64,000 nt of DNA, from assembly GCF_010078385.1 (NCBI RefSeq), contig NZ_SIJC01000002.1, forward strand, positions 310,001-374,000, read 5' to 3'. A model generated the notes under the pieces. That model worked only from the letters and a program-made list of their open reading frames with translations, did not search any database and was not told the DNA's origin. Positions within the stretch are counted from its first letter, which is position 1. Each line of letters starts with the position of its first letter. The DNA comes from Chengkuizengella sediminis (GTDB lineage Bacteria > Bacillota > Bacilli > Paenibacillales > KCTC-33759). The position numbers were made by a program, and so were the translations under genes. Positions 16,746 through 25,216 of this stretch are shown here, piece after piece.

Positions 16746-16924
16746 TTTAACTATTTAATTTTTTTTGAATAAATGTAAAGTTGAATATGGAACAATATCT
16801 ACAAATGATTTATATTTATGTAGAGTTAATGATTTGAATCTGTATTATACAGATATTAATTAATAAAATATACAGTGAAGGATCTGATTTTTAAAGATCA
16901 GATAAGCACTAGGAGGTTATTTAA

Positions 16925-18142
16925 ATGACAGAAGAAACAAAAGTAGCACAAGAGCAAGAAGTTACAGAAACAGTTACACAAGAGGAAATGACAAATGTAA
17001 ATGTCATTCAACAAGGAGATATTGTTAAAGGGAAAGTTGTTAAGGTTGAAGATAATCAAGTCATAGTAGATATTGGTTATAAATATGATGGTATTGTTCC
17101 GGTTCGTGAACTTTCTTCCGTTCATTTAGAAAATGCAGCTGAAGGTGCAGAAGTGGATCAAGAAATTGAATGTAAGGTTATAAGTATAAATGATGAAAAA
17201 GAAAAATTAATTTTGTCTAAAAAAGCAATTGCTAGTGAAAAAGCATGGGGTGAGCTTCAATCTTTATTTGAAAGTCAACAGGTTTTTGAAGCAAACGTTG
17301 CGGATGTTGTAAAAGGTGGTTTAGTTGTTGATTTAGGAGTTCGTGCTTTTGTACCAGCATCTATGGTAGAGAGACATTTTGTTGAAGACTTTTCAGATTA
17401 CAAAGGCCGTACTTTAAGAGTAAAGGTAAAGGAATTAGATCAAGAAAATAATAAAGTCATTCTTTCTCAACGTGATGTTTTAGATGAAGAGTTTGAAATT
17501 AAGAAAAAAGAAGTGCTTTCACAAATAGAAGTTGGACAAGAAATAGAAGGAACGGTTCAACGTCTTACTCCATTTGGTGCTTTCATTGATCTTGGTGGCG
17601 TTGATGGTTTAGTACACATTTCAGAATTATCATGGTCACATGTTGAACAACCATCTGATGTAGTCAATGAAGGTGATAAAGTGAATGTAAAAGTTCTGAA
17701 AATTGATGCAGAGAAAGAAAAAATCAGCTTAAGTCTTAAGGCAGTCCAACCAGGTCCTTGGGAAAGCGTAGAAGAGAAATTTAACACAGGAGATGTCGTT
17801 AAAGGTGAAGTAAAGCGTATTGCTCAATTTGGAGCTTTTGTAGAGATTTTACCAAGTGTAGAAGGATTGGTGCATATCTCCCAAATTTCTCATAATCATA
17901 TTGGATCGCCACATGAAGTTCTTAAAGAAGGACAAGAGGTTGATGTGAAAATTTTAGAAATCAACCCAGCAGAGAAAAGAATTTCTTTAAGTATTAAGGA
18001 AACAATCGAAGCGCCAGAAACACCAGATAAACCACAAAAAAGCAGAAGAGAAGAAAAGAACTTTGAAAAGTATGTGGAAAATAAGGGATTGAATTTAACC
18101 CTAGGTGAACGTTTTGGAGATAAGTTAAGCAAATTGAAATAA
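16925..18142 (+). CDS. rpsA: S1-domain RNA-binding protein (RpsA homologue YpfD)
   Basis: A 405-residue protein with an acidic N-terminal tail and four S1 domains at about 28-100, 113-184, 200-272 and 287-358. Each contains the G-x-V...G-A-F/V-V/I-D pattern, for example GTVQRLTPFGAFIDLGGVDGLVHISELSW. Proteobacterial ribosomal protein S1 has six domains; the four-domain form is usual in Firmicutes and is not essential in B. subtilis. AGGAGG precedes ATG 16925. A short hairpin (CTGAT/ATCAG near 16890) lies just before the ribosome binding site. A strong terminator follows. Confidence 0.9.
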   Translation: MTEETKVAQEQEVTETVTQEEMTNVNVIQQGDIVKGKVVKVEDNQVIVDIGYKYDGIVPVRELSSVHLENAAEGAEVDQEIECKVISINDEKEKLILSKKAIASEKAWGELQSLFESQQVFEANVADVVKGGLVVDLGVRAFVPASMVERHFVEDFSDYKGRTLRVKVKELDQENNKVILSQRDVLDEEFEIKKKEVLSQIEVGQEIEGTVQRLTPFGAFIDLGGVDGLVHISELSWSHVEQPSDVVNEGDKVNVKVLKIDAEKEKISLSLKAVQPGPWESVEEKFNTGDVVKGEVKRIAQFGAFVEILPSVEGLVHISQISHNHIGSPHEVLKEGQEVDVKILEINPAEKRISLSIKETIEAPETPDKPQKSRREEKNFEKYVENKGLNLTLGERFGDKLSKLK

Positions 18143-18163
18143 TCTTAATTTCATTCTTATATC

Positions 18164-18198
18164 AATCGGCGGTCTCAGAGCGAGTTCGCCGATTTTTT
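18164..18198 (+). terminator. Terminator after rpsA
   Basis: AATCGGCG pairs with CGCCGATT, followed by a T run. Confidence 0.88.
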
Positions 18199-18259
18199 CC
18201 TTTCATTGAGTAAAAAACAACATTTTTTCAAACTATAAGAGTAGAAAGTGGTGAAAAAT

Positions 18260-18868
18260 ATGAACCCTGGATACTTATCATTTTTGCTCTTATCCATAAT
18301 ATTTATTTTGTTGTTTTTTGGTTGGAAGAATCAAATTATTCAAGATGTTTCAAGAAGATCAATCTTATTTTTTTTACTATTATGGATGTTTTTTTTGTTT
18401 ATAGATATACCATTTGCTGATGGTTATGCTATAAACTTAAGTTATTTATTCATGGTTTTAACCTCATTGTATATCTGTGTTACAAATAGGTTTCAAATTG
18501 TTACCGTGAATTTCTTTTTATATTTGATTTTATTTAGTATTTTATATGTATTGCTTCAAGTGCTGTATTTCATAGACCCTATGTTTATTATTTATCATCC
18601 AAGAGTGGATATAGCTGTAGTATTGGCTTTGTTGATTGCCTGTTTAATTAAAAATTCATTAGAACAATTTACAGTGATAACACTTGGAATGATCTTTGGA
18701 GATCTTACTTTATCCTTTATTATATTTCACCAGTTCCCCTTACAATTAGGAACTTTTGAATTGTATGATATATGGTTATTAACTTTTATCACCTGTAGAT
18801 TTATCTCTGAAGTGGTTAATAGGGGGTATCAAGGGTTGAAACAATATTTTGTGAAAATAAAAAATTAA
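18260..18868 (+). CDS. YphA-like polytopic membrane protein
   Basis: A roughly 202-residue, very hydrophobic protein with about six or seven membrane segments and a basic C-terminal tail (GLKQYFVKIKN). Its place between the S1-domain gene and der matches yphA in B. subtilis, and size and topology agree. There are no catalytic motifs. ATG 18260 is preferred because AAAGTGGTG lies just upstream; a GTG at 18248 would add four residues. The function is unknown. Confidence 0.6.
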   Translation: MNPGYLSFLLLSIIFILLFFGWKNQIIQDVSRRSILFFLLLWMFFLFIDIPFADGYAINLSYLFMVLTSLYICVTNRFQIVTVNFFLYLILFSILYVLLQVLYFIDPMFIIYHPRVDIAVVLALLIACLIKNSLEQFTVITLGMIFGDLTLSFIIFHQFPLQLGTFELYDIWLLTFITCRFISEVVNRGYQGLKQYFVKIKN

Positions 18869-18958
18869 GTTGTTGCTGTGCCTAGATATTCTTATGGTCT
18901 TTAAAAATTAAGTTTGATATGATAATATTCATGAGGAATTAGATTAGGAGTGAACGTT

Positions 18959-20278
18959 TTGGCTAAACCAATTGTAGCGATAGTAGGCAGACCAAATGTT
19001 GGTAAGTCAACTATATTTAATCGCATTGTGGGTGAAAGAGTCGCCATAGTTGAAGATAAACCTGGTATTACAAGAGATCGAATTTTTGCTAATGGTGAAT
19101 GGTTAGATAAACAATTCAGTATTATTGATACTGGTGGAATTGAAATCAGTGAAGATGAAATCACGCAATCCATCAAAGCTCAAGCAGAACTGGCTATCGA
19201 AGAGGCGGATGTTATTATTTTTATGGTAGATGTGAAATCCGGAATCACGCCTTCTGATTCAGAAGTAGCAAACATGTTATTTCGATCTAAGAAACCTATT
19301 GTTTTAGCAGTAAATAAGGTAGATAATTTAGAACGTGAAAATGAGATTTATGAATTTTATTCGCTTGGTTTTGGAGATCCTTTCCCGATTTCTGGTTCTC
19401 ACGGATTAGGGATAGGTGATTTATTAGATAAAGTAGTTGATTCCTTTCCAGAACAAGATGAGAACGAATATGATGAGGATGTTATTAAAGTTTCTTTAAT
19501 TGGCAGACCTAATGTGGGTAAATCCTCAATGGTAAATGCAATTCTTGGAGAAAAAAGAGTGATTGTAAGCAATCAAGCTGGAACAACCCGTGATGCAATA
19601 GATACTCCATTTGAAAAAGATGGACAAAAGTATGTGTTTATAGACACGGCAGGGATGCGTAAAAGAGGAAAAGTTTATGAAACAACTGAAAAATACAGTG
19701 TGATGAGAGCAATGAGAGCAATTGAACGTTCTGATGTTGTATTAATTGTAATTAATGCAGAGGAAGGAATTATTGAACAAGACAAACATATTGCTGGATA
19801 TGCAGATGAAGCTGGTAAAGCTGCTATTTTTCTAGTGAATAAATGGGATGCTGTTGAAAAATCAGACAAGACCCTGCAGGAATTCACAACTAAAATTCGA
19901 GAACAGTTCCAATTTATGAGTTACGCTCCGATTCTTTTTGTTTCAGCGATGACACATCAAAGATTACACAAATTAATGCCTTTAGTTGATTATGTAGCTG
20001 ATCAGCATGCGTTAAGAATTCCTACGCACGCTTTAAATGATGTGGTTTCTGATGCTGTGGCAATGAATCAACCTCCTATAGATAAAGGGAAGAGATTAAG
20101 AATTAATTATGCTACACAGGTTTCTATCAAACCACCTAAATTTGTTTTGTTTGTGAATGATCCTGCTTTAATGCATTTTTCTTATAGAAGATATATAGAA
20201 AACAGGATTCGTGCTTCATTTAATTTCGAAGGTACTCCAATCCAAATATTTCTGCGTAGGAAATCACAAGATGATTAA
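18959..20278 (+). CDS. der: Ribosome-associated GTPase Der (EngA)
   Basis: A 439-residue protein with two tandem GTPase domains and a C-terminal KH-like domain, the Der hallmark. G1 motifs are GRPNVGKST (10-18) and GRPNVGKSS (near 182-190). G3 is DTGG and DTAGM, and G4 is NKVD and NKWD. It assembles the 50S subunit and is essential in B. subtilis. TTG 18959 follows AGGAG by 8 bases and gives the family N-terminus [10 protein letters not shown]; the GTG at 18950 overlaps the ribosome binding site. It lies 15 bases before plsY. Confidence 0.95.
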   Translation: MAKPIVAIVGRPNVGKSTIFNRIVGERVAIVEDKPGITRDRIFANGEWLDKQFSIIDTGGIEISEDEITQSIKAQAELAIEEADVIIFMVDVKSGITPSDSEVANMLFRSKKPIVLAVNKVDNLERENEIYEFYSLGFGDPFPISGSHGLGIGDLLDKVVDSFPEQDENEYDEDVIKVSLIGRPNVGKSSMVNAILGEKRVIVSNQAGTTRDAIDTPFEKDGQKYVFIDTAGMRKRGKVYETTEKYSVMRAMRAIERSDVVLIVINAEEGIIEQDKHIAGYADEAGKAAIFLVNKWDAVEKSDKTLQEFTTKIREQFQFMSYAPILFVSAMTHQRLHKLMPLVDYVADQHALRIPTHALNDVVSDAVAMNQPPIDKGKRLRINYATQVSIKPPKFVLFVNDPALMHFSYRRYIENRIRASFNFEGTPIQIFLRRKSQDD

Positions 20279-20293
20279 GTAGGGGGTGAATGA

Positions 20294-20887
20294 GTGAGTT
20301 ATATATTGCCCATATTAATTAGTTATTTATTGGGTTCAATTTCTTTTAGCACCATTGCTGCAAAATGGATTAAAGGGATTGATATTCGTAAACATGGTAG
20401 TGGAAATGCAGGGGCGACGAATACGTTAAGAGTTTTAGGACTTTGGCCTGCTATTGGTGTACTTGTTTTAGATATTTGCAAAGGTATTTTGGCCGTTTTG
20501 ATTGGAAACTGGTTTGCACCTGACCAAATAATAATTCCAACTTTATGCGGATTGCTCGTTATTATAGGTCATAATTGGCCTTTGTTTTTTGGTTTTAAAG
20601 GTGGAAAAGGAATTGCTACAACCATTGGAGTTGCCATAACAATAGCACCTTTACCAACTATATTCGCGGGTCTTATAGCAATAGTGTTCTTAATATTAAC
20701 TCGTTATGTTTCACTTGGTTCATTATTATTTACGTTATTATTGCCTTTATCTATATATATTTTTAGTGAATCAAATGAAGTTCTTTATTTAAGTATTTTT
20801 ATTTGGATTTTTGCCTGGTTTCGACATAGGTCAAACATAGTTAGGCTTATACAAGGTCAAGAAGGAAAAGTGGGTCAAAAAGGGTAA
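20294..20887 (+). CDS. plsY: Acyl-phosphate:glycerol-3-phosphate acyltransferase PlsY
   Basis: A 197-residue integral membrane enzyme with about five to seven hydrophobic segments. The family's glycine-rich loops are present: GSGNAGATNTLRVLG, GHNWPLFFGFKGGKGIAT, and an R-H-R motif near the C-terminus (WFRHRSNIVRLIQGQE). It adds the first acyl chain to glycerol-3-phosphate using acyl phosphate. GTG 20294 follows AGGGGGTGA. Its neighbour gpsA makes the glycerol-3-phosphate substrate. Confidence 0.93.
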   Translation: MSYILPILISYLLGSISFSTIAAKWIKGIDIRKHGSGNAGATNTLRVLGLWPAIGVLVLDICKGILAVLIGNWFAPDQIIIPTLCGLLVIIGHNWPLFFGFKGGKGIATTIGVAITIAPLPTIFAGLIAIVFLILTRYVSLGSLLFTLLLPLSIYIFSESNEVLYLSIFIWIFAWFRHRSNIVRLIQGQEGKVGQKG

Positions 20888-20891
20888 TTAC

Positions 20892-20905
20892 ACCCCAATA
20901 AGTGA
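20892..20905 (+). repeat. Single-arm copy, ACCCCAATAAGTGA variant
   Basis: Begins 4 bases after the plsY stop and differs from the consensus by one base. No partner arm lies before gpsA. Confidence 0.5.
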
Positions 20906-21008
20906 GCTGCTAAATACATAAAGATATACATGAAAAATGTTTCATAAACACCGACTAAAATCGTTTTTTAATAAAAAGAGTTTCTTTTCAAGAGAGGTGG
21001 GGAGAACA

Positions 21009-22055
21009 ATGTCAAATAAAAAAGTATCTGTTTTTGTAGCTGGAAGTTGGGGGACAACACTTGCCTCAGTTTTAGCTGATAATGGATTAGAGGTTATGAT
21101 TTGGTCGCGAAATGAAAAACAAGTGGAGGAAATGAATAGTCAACACACGAATAGCAAGTATCTTCCTAATATTACTCTTTCTAATCAAATTAAAGCAACT
21201 ACATCTATTGAGGAGGCGATGACTGGAACGACTGCAGTTGTCATTGTAGCACCATCTTCAGGCATGAGAGAAGTAACTTCTAAAATCAAACCATTTGTTC
21301 ATGAAGACCATCTAATCGTTCATGCCACAAAAGGATTTGAAGCGAAATCTCTTAAACGCATGTCACAGGTGATCGCTGAAGAGCTTACAAATGTAGATGA
21401 GGAAAACATAACTGTATTATCAGGTCCAAGTCATGCTGAAGAGGTAATTAATAAATCTCCTACAACAGTTGTTATTTCATCCGTAAATTTGAATGCTGCA
21501 GAAAAGGTTCAAGATTTATTTATTAACTCCTATTTTAGAGTATATACAAATCCAGATATTATTGGTGTTGAAATAGGGGCAGCCTTAAAAAATATTATTG
21601 CTTTAGGCGGTGGAATGTCTGACGGTTTATCGTTCGGTGATAATGCAAAAGCAGCTTTAATTACTCGTGGTTTAGCTGAAATCGCGAGGTTAGGAGTTGC
21701 TATGGGAGCTAATCCATTAACTTTTATTGGATTAGCTGGCATTGGTGATCTAGTTGCTACCTGTACAAGTCAACATAGCAGAAATTGGCGTGCAGGGTAT
21801 CTACTCGCTCAAGGAAATACACTAGATGAAACGTTGGAAAAAATGGGGATGGTAGTTGAAGGTATTAAAAATATGCAGGCTGCTTATGAGCTTTCTAAAA
21901 TATATGACATTGCAATGCCAATTACCTTCGAAATGTACGAAGTATTATTTAATAATAAAGAGCCCAAATTTGCAGTAGAAGATTTAATGGGACGTGTTAA
22001 AACCCATGAAATGGAGGATATTGCTAAACCATCATCAAAAAAATGGGTGGAATAG
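21009..22055 (+). CDS. gpsA: Glycerol-3-phosphate dehydrogenase [NAD(P)+] GpsA
   Basis: A 348-residue enzyme reducing dihydroxyacetone phosphate to glycerol-3-phosphate for lipid synthesis. Family blocks include VLSGPSHAEEV, NPDIIGVEIGAALKNIIALGGG with the catalytic lysine, and SRNWRAGYLL. Start ATG 21009 has GAGGTGGGGAG upstream; the open frame before it is not supported. One oddity: the nucleotide-binding loop reads VFVAGSWGTTLA, with valine (V10) where most homologues have the first glycine of GAGSWG. The codon is GTA, one base from GGA. Confidence 0.93.
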   Translation: MSNKKVSVFVAGSWGTTLASVLADNGLEVMIWSRNEKQVEEMNSQHTNSKYLPNITLSNQIKATTSIEEAMTGTTAVVIVAPSSGMREVTSKIKPFVHEDHLIVHATKGFEAKSLKRMSQVIAEELTNVDEENITVLSGPSHAEEVINKSPTTVVISSVNLNAAEKVQDLFINSYFRVYTNPDIIGVEIGAALKNIIALGGGMSDGLSFGDNAKAALITRGLAEIARLGVAMGANPLTFIGLAGIGDLVATCTSQHSRNWRAGYLLAQGNTLDETLEKMGMVVEGIKNMQAAYELSKIYDIAMPITFEMYEVLFNNKEPKFAVEDLMGRVKTHEMEDIAKPSSKKWVE

Positions 22056-22115
22056 CCTACACGAATTTCCCTTCTTATTCATAAGATGCATTAGCACAGA
22101 ATAAGGAGGGTTAGT

Positions 22116-22415
22116 ATGAGTAAAGGTAATAAAGGTAATAAGGATTTATCCAAAAATGTATTAGATGTAGTTAAGAAAAAAACAGGGAAAAAAGTATCTC
22201 ACAAAGATATTGAAAAAATTGCTAGTGGAGTGAAACCTTCAACCTTACAGAGTGAAAAACAATTGCGTGAATTAATTCTAAATGTTTCAAAAATGGTAAA
22301 CGTTCCTGTTGCCGAATCGACAATAAATGAAATTATAAAAGCGGTTAAAGGCAGCGGGTTTAATCCAGGTCAATTAGAACATATGATGCAAGGTATGATG
22401 AACAAAAAAAAATAA
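22116..22415 (+). CDS. SpoVIF-like sporulation protein
   Basis: A 99-residue basic, helical protein with a lysine-rich N-terminus (SKGNKGNKDLSKNVLDVVKKK) and an ending in GFNPGQLEHMMQGMMNKKK. The VVKKKTGKKVSHKDIEKIASGV...LRELI..VSKMVNVPV arrangement resembles the stage VI sporulation protein F family, which in B. subtilis is needed late in spore coat assembly. The assignment comes from memory of the family pattern and from the sporulation context (yphE/yphF-like genes and spoIVA follow). AAGGAGGG precedes ATG 22116. A terminator follows. Confidence 0.62.
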   Translation: MSKGNKGNKDLSKNVLDVVKKKTGKKVSHKDIEKIASGVKPSTLQSEKQLRELILNVSKMVNVPVAESTINEIIKAVKGSGFNPGQLEHMMQGMMNKKK

Positions 22416-22419
22416 TTTT

Positions 22420-22457
22420 TGAAAGCATAGGGTTTGGATATTGACCTTATGCTTTTT
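22420..22457 (+). terminator. Terminator after the spoVIF-like gene
   Basis: AAAGCATAGGGT pairs with ACCTTATGCTTT (one bulge), followed by TT-C. Confidence 0.65.
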
Positions 22458-22494
22458 CATGTAAAGGAAAGTTTAACTTTTTCATTCTCATACT

Positions 22495-22600
22495 AGTTAA
22501 AACCTGTCAGTTCATGGAGGAACAGGTGCCGATTGCATCCAAAAAGGACGTTTTGATGCAATTGATGAATCAATATTTACATCTCTTTTTGGGGTGCATA
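22495..22600 (+). promoter_or_regulatory. Structured leader region upstream of the yphE-like gene
   Basis: Several hairpins follow one another: ACCTGT/ACAGGT, ATTGCATC-C-AAAA against TTTTGATGCAAT (12 bp with a bulge), and ATTGAT/ATCAAT. The outer TGCATCCAAAAAGG can also pair with CTTTTTGGGGTGCA, so alternative folds exist. The last arm carries an inverted copy of the CCCCAAAAAG motif. It matches no riboswitch class I know. Confidence 0.4.
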
Positions 22601-22662
22601 TTATGTGTTATAGTAGATGATGAAATAAAGATAAAGTGATAAGGGTTAGGAGTTAGATAATA

Positions 22663-22842
22663 ATGGATTCAATGGATAAAATGTGGTTATCATTCTATGC
22701 AATTGGTTTTATGGTTTTGGCATCTGTTTTAATTACATTTGCACGTGCAAAAACGAAAGGAGTTATTCGATTTATTATTTCGTTTGTTGCTGTTTTTATT
22801 TTAATTTGTTCCTTCTTTTTAGGTTTGATTTCGATTATATAA
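22663..22842 (+). CDS. Small membrane protein, DUF2768/YphE-like
   Basis: A 59-residue protein: MDSMDKMWLSFYAIGFM begins a first membrane helix, a short basic turn follows (ARAKTKGVIR), and a second helix runs to the C-terminus (FIISFVAVFILICSFFLGLISII). Size, two-helix topology and position between gpsA and spoIVA match B. subtilis YphE. TTAGGAG lies 11 bases before ATG 22663. The function is unknown; neighbours suggest a role in sporulating cells. Confidence 0.65.
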   Translation: MDSMDKMWLSFYAIGFMVLASVLITFARAKTKGVIRFIISFVAVFILICSFFLGLISII

Positions 22843-22859
22843 TTAAGGAGGACAAGCAG

Positions 22860-23228
22860 ATGAAATTTAGAAGGTTACTCTCAAAAAAAGCGAAGTCCAA
22901 CCCAAATTCAGAACAAAAAAACTTAGATGAACAAGTTATTAAGTTAAAAGGTAAATTTAAAGAAAAAAGTGTGAAACCTGAACTAAATATATCGCTGTTG
23001 GATCTCGCAGTAAAAAATAATATTGACTGGCAATTTGCCTGCACAAATGGAAATTGTGCAAGATGTCGTTGTTATGTTCAAGATGGAGCAGAATTGTTAA
23101 GTGATGTGAATTCAGCGGAAAATTCTAGATTGGATTTGCAGGAAATTAATGATGGCTATCGACTTGGGTGCCAAGCTATGATTGTTCGAATTGGACCCAT
23201 TACAGCGGTGAATAAATCTTATTATTAA
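22860..23228 (+). CDS. 2Fe-2S ferredoxin domain protein (first of two)
   Basis: A 122-residue protein with a basic N-terminal extension (about 1-35) and a plant-type ferredoxin fold. The cluster cysteines are visible as C-x4-C-x2-C (CTNGNCARC) plus the distant fourth cysteine in RLGCQAM. AAGGAGGA precedes ATG 22860. The frame is open further upstream, but that region overlaps the yphE-like gene in another frame and is not coding. An electron-carrier role is expected; partners are unknown. A second ferredoxin gene lies 640 bases downstream. Confidence 0.82.
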   Translation: MKFRRLLSKKAKSNPNSEQKNLDEQVIKLKGKFKEKSVKPELNISLLDLAVKNNIDWQFACTNGNCARCRCYVQDGAELLSDVNSAENSRLDLQEINDGYRLGCQAMIVRIGPITAVNKSYY

Positions 23229-23271
23229 CGTGTAGGGAACTATTGAAAATGAATGGAAAGGTGTGGCATCA

Positions 23272-23868
23272 TTGGTTTTATCAAACTCATTATGTGATTG
23301 TATTTCGTATGTACACAATAAATTGAAAGGTTCAAATATTGATTGGTACGTAGGAGGCAGTTGTGGTCTTCTTTTACAAAATATTTCTTTAAAGGCAGAG
23401 CCAAAGGATTTAGATATCCAAATTGAAACAAAATTCTCTCCAACCATTCATTCTCTTTTGCAATCCTATGCTTTAGATAAACCGCATTATAGTGAATCAG
23501 AAATTTTCAAATCACTACTTAGTCATTATGAGATTGGCGGAATTGAAGTGGAATTAGTAGCAGATTTTAGTGTTCATTCATTAATGTCTGAATATATAGT
23601 TGATATGAGCTTTTTAAAAAAATATAGTAATACTGTGAATTTAAATGGATTACAGATAAAGGTTATGCCTTTAGCACATGAGTTTGTATTTAATGTACTA
23701 CGTAATAGACCAGATCGATTTTTAGCTGCTGCTGAAAAAATGATCTCAAATCGAACATTGTATTTTCCAGCCTTGTATGAAATATTAAAAAGAAATCAAT
23801 TTGATGATATACATGTACAAAAAATGAGTGAATTATTATGTGAATCTTTGTGTGAAAGGGAACTGTGA
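23272..23868 (+). CDS. Nucleotidyltransferase-like protein
   Basis: A roughly 198-residue protein with the Pol-beta nucleotidyltransferase pattern WYVGGSCGLLLQ...PKDLDIQI, that is GG-S followed by D-x-D, and a possible third acidic residue in IEVELVADF. The C-terminal half (RNRPDRFLAAAEKMISNR) is probably helical. This resembles small nucleotidyltransferases related to antibiotic-modifying and AbiEii enzymes, but the substrate is unknown. AAAGGTG supports TTG 23272 (8-base gap); a GTG at 23263 overlaps that site. It lies between two ferredoxin genes, 3 bases before the second. Confidence 0.6.
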   Translation: MVLSNSLCDCISYVHNKLKGSNIDWYVGGSCGLLLQNISLKAEPKDLDIQIETKFSPTIHSLLQSYALDKPHYSESEIFKSLLSHYEIGGIEVELVADFSVHSLMSEYIVDMSFLKKYSNTVNLNGLQIKVMPLAHEFVFNVLRNRPDRFLAAAEKMISNRTLYFPALYEILKRNQFDDIHVQKMSELLCESLCEREL

Positions 23869-23871
23869 ACA

Positions 23872-24213
23872 ATGGCAGAAGTCATTTTTTTACCACGAAA
23901 TAAAATAATTAAGGTGAAGGCAGGTACTTCTTTGTTAGACACAAGTATACGTGCTAGAGTAGTCATTCCAGCTAGATGTGGTGGCAAAGCAGCATGTTTG
24001 ATGTGTAAAGTTAAAGTGGATGACCCTACAACTCTTTTGCCTTTGACTCAAAGTGAAAAGACGAAATTGAGCCAAGAGCAAATTTCTGAAAATATACGAT
24101 TAGCTTGTCAAGCAAAAGTATTTAATAAAAAAGTAATTGTGAGCATACCAGAAAGTCCTTTGAATAAAGTAGTTCAAGCGCAATTGAAAAATGAAAATAA
24201 TAATGATCTCTAA
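23872..24213 (+). CDS. 2Fe-2S ferredoxin domain protein (second of two)
   Basis: A 113-residue ferredoxin-fold protein with the cluster motif C-x5-C-x2-C (RCGGKAACLMC) and a fourth cysteine in RLACQAKV. It lacks the basic N-terminal extension of the first ferredoxin, and the spacing of the first two cysteines differs by one (x5 against x4), so the two are divergent paralogues. AAAGGGA precedes ATG 23872. It follows the nucleotidyltransferase-like gene by 3 bases, implying co-translation. Confidence 0.82.
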   Translation: MAEVIFLPRNKIIKVKAGTSLLDTSIRARVVIPARCGGKAACLMCKVKVDDPTTLLPLTQSEKTKLSQEQISENIRLACQAKVFNKKVIVSIPESPLNKVVQAQLKNENNNDL

Positions 24214-24254
24214 AATACATCAATAATAATGGAGGAAGGACGAAGGAAAAGTAG

Positions 24255-24977
24255 ATGAATAAAATAAGTCACGGTTTTATGTGTTTGATCCTTATCTTAC
24301 TTACTTCAGGATGTTTATATCCAGATGATATGAGAGGAGATAAAAGTACAGGTGCAATCAAAGAATCGATTACATTAGTTCAAACAGCTGTTGATGCGTA
24401 CCAACAAGCTTCAGGTGGATTACTTCCTATAAAAAATAGTGAGATGGATACACCAATTTATGAAAAATATATCATTGACTTTAATAAGTTAAGCGCCTAT
24501 ATTGGTCAAACTCCTGCAGTTGCATTTGAGAATGGAGGCAATTATTATTTTGTATTAGTAAATGTTGAAGAAGACCCAGCCGTTAAATTAATGGATATCG
24601 TCTCTTTTCAAAAGATAAATGCACTTGAAAGGGAAATTTTACTATATATTAGTAGTAATAATGGAGCTTTGCCTAAAAGTGAGGAAATATATGAAAACTG
24701 GTATAGTATTGATTTTAGTTTATTAGGTCAAAAAAGATTGCAAATCAAAAGCCCTTATTCAGAATCATATTTAAGCCCTATCGTACATACCTCAGGTATT
24801 GTAAAGATTGATTATGGTATAGATATCATGAAAATGATAGAAAATTACGGTGAAGAGAATATAAGTATGAATCAAGACTTGCGAGCATTATTAATTGAAA
24901 CCTCAAACTTTGTACCAGTGAAATCAAATCCTTATGATTGGAAGAATGAGGAACCTATTATTCGCAATACATTTTAA
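24255..24977 (+). CDS. Lipoprotein, YphF-like
   Basis: A 240-residue protein with a clear lipoprotein signal: hydrophobic 9-18, then the lipobox LTSGC with C20 acylated. The mature part has no motif that I recognise. It is predicted to be outside the membrane. Position just before spoIVA and size match yphF of B. subtilis. GGAGGAAGGA and GAAGGA precede ATG 24255. Function unknown; context suggests sporulation or envelope. Confidence 0.65.
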   Translation: MNKISHGFMCLILILLTSGCLYPDDMRGDKSTGAIKESITLVQTAVDAYQQASGGLLPIKNSEMDTPIYEKYIIDFNKLSAYIGQTPAVAFENGGNYYFVLVNVEEDPAVKLMDIVSFQKINALEREILLYISSNNGALPKSEEIYENWYSIDFSLLGQKRLQIKSPYSESYLSPIVHTSGIVKIDYGIDIMKMIENYGEENISMNQDLRALLIETSNFVPVKSNPYDWKNEEPIIRNTF

Positions 24978-24980
24978 AAT

Positions 24981-25007
24981 CGCTCATAATAATGAGTGGT
25001 TTTTTTT
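24981..25007 (+). terminator. Terminator after the yphF-like gene
   Basis: CGCTCAT and ATGAGTG form a short stem followed by eight T. Confidence 0.8.
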
Positions 25008-25138
25008 GGTTTTTCCTTAATATATATGTTTTGGCTAAATAAAGCATATTTTTTCATAGCAATCATATATTTTTCAGTGAATATTGTTTATAAGTAATTT
25101 TATGCGTAAAAAAATAGGCTGGATTGTTCAAAAATTCA

Positions 25139-25167
25139 GTCATATTCATTTTTTTGCTACATATATT
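25139..25167 (+). promoter_or_regulatory. Sigma-E promoter of spoIVA
   Basis: GTCATATT (25139-25146) and CATATATT (25160-25167) with a 13-base spacer agree closely with the known mother-cell sigma-E consensus (TCATATT and CATACAnT). spoIVA is a classical sigma-E gene, which supports the call. Confidence 0.8.
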
Positions 25168-25216
25168 GTTACTAGTCCAATTGAATGTACGATACCTTGT
25201 ATAGGAGGGGATCTTT

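Noticed and set aside
22683-22859. N-terminal extension of the first ferredoxin
   Set aside because: It overlaps the yphE-like gene in another frame; a strong ribosome binding site lies before 22860.
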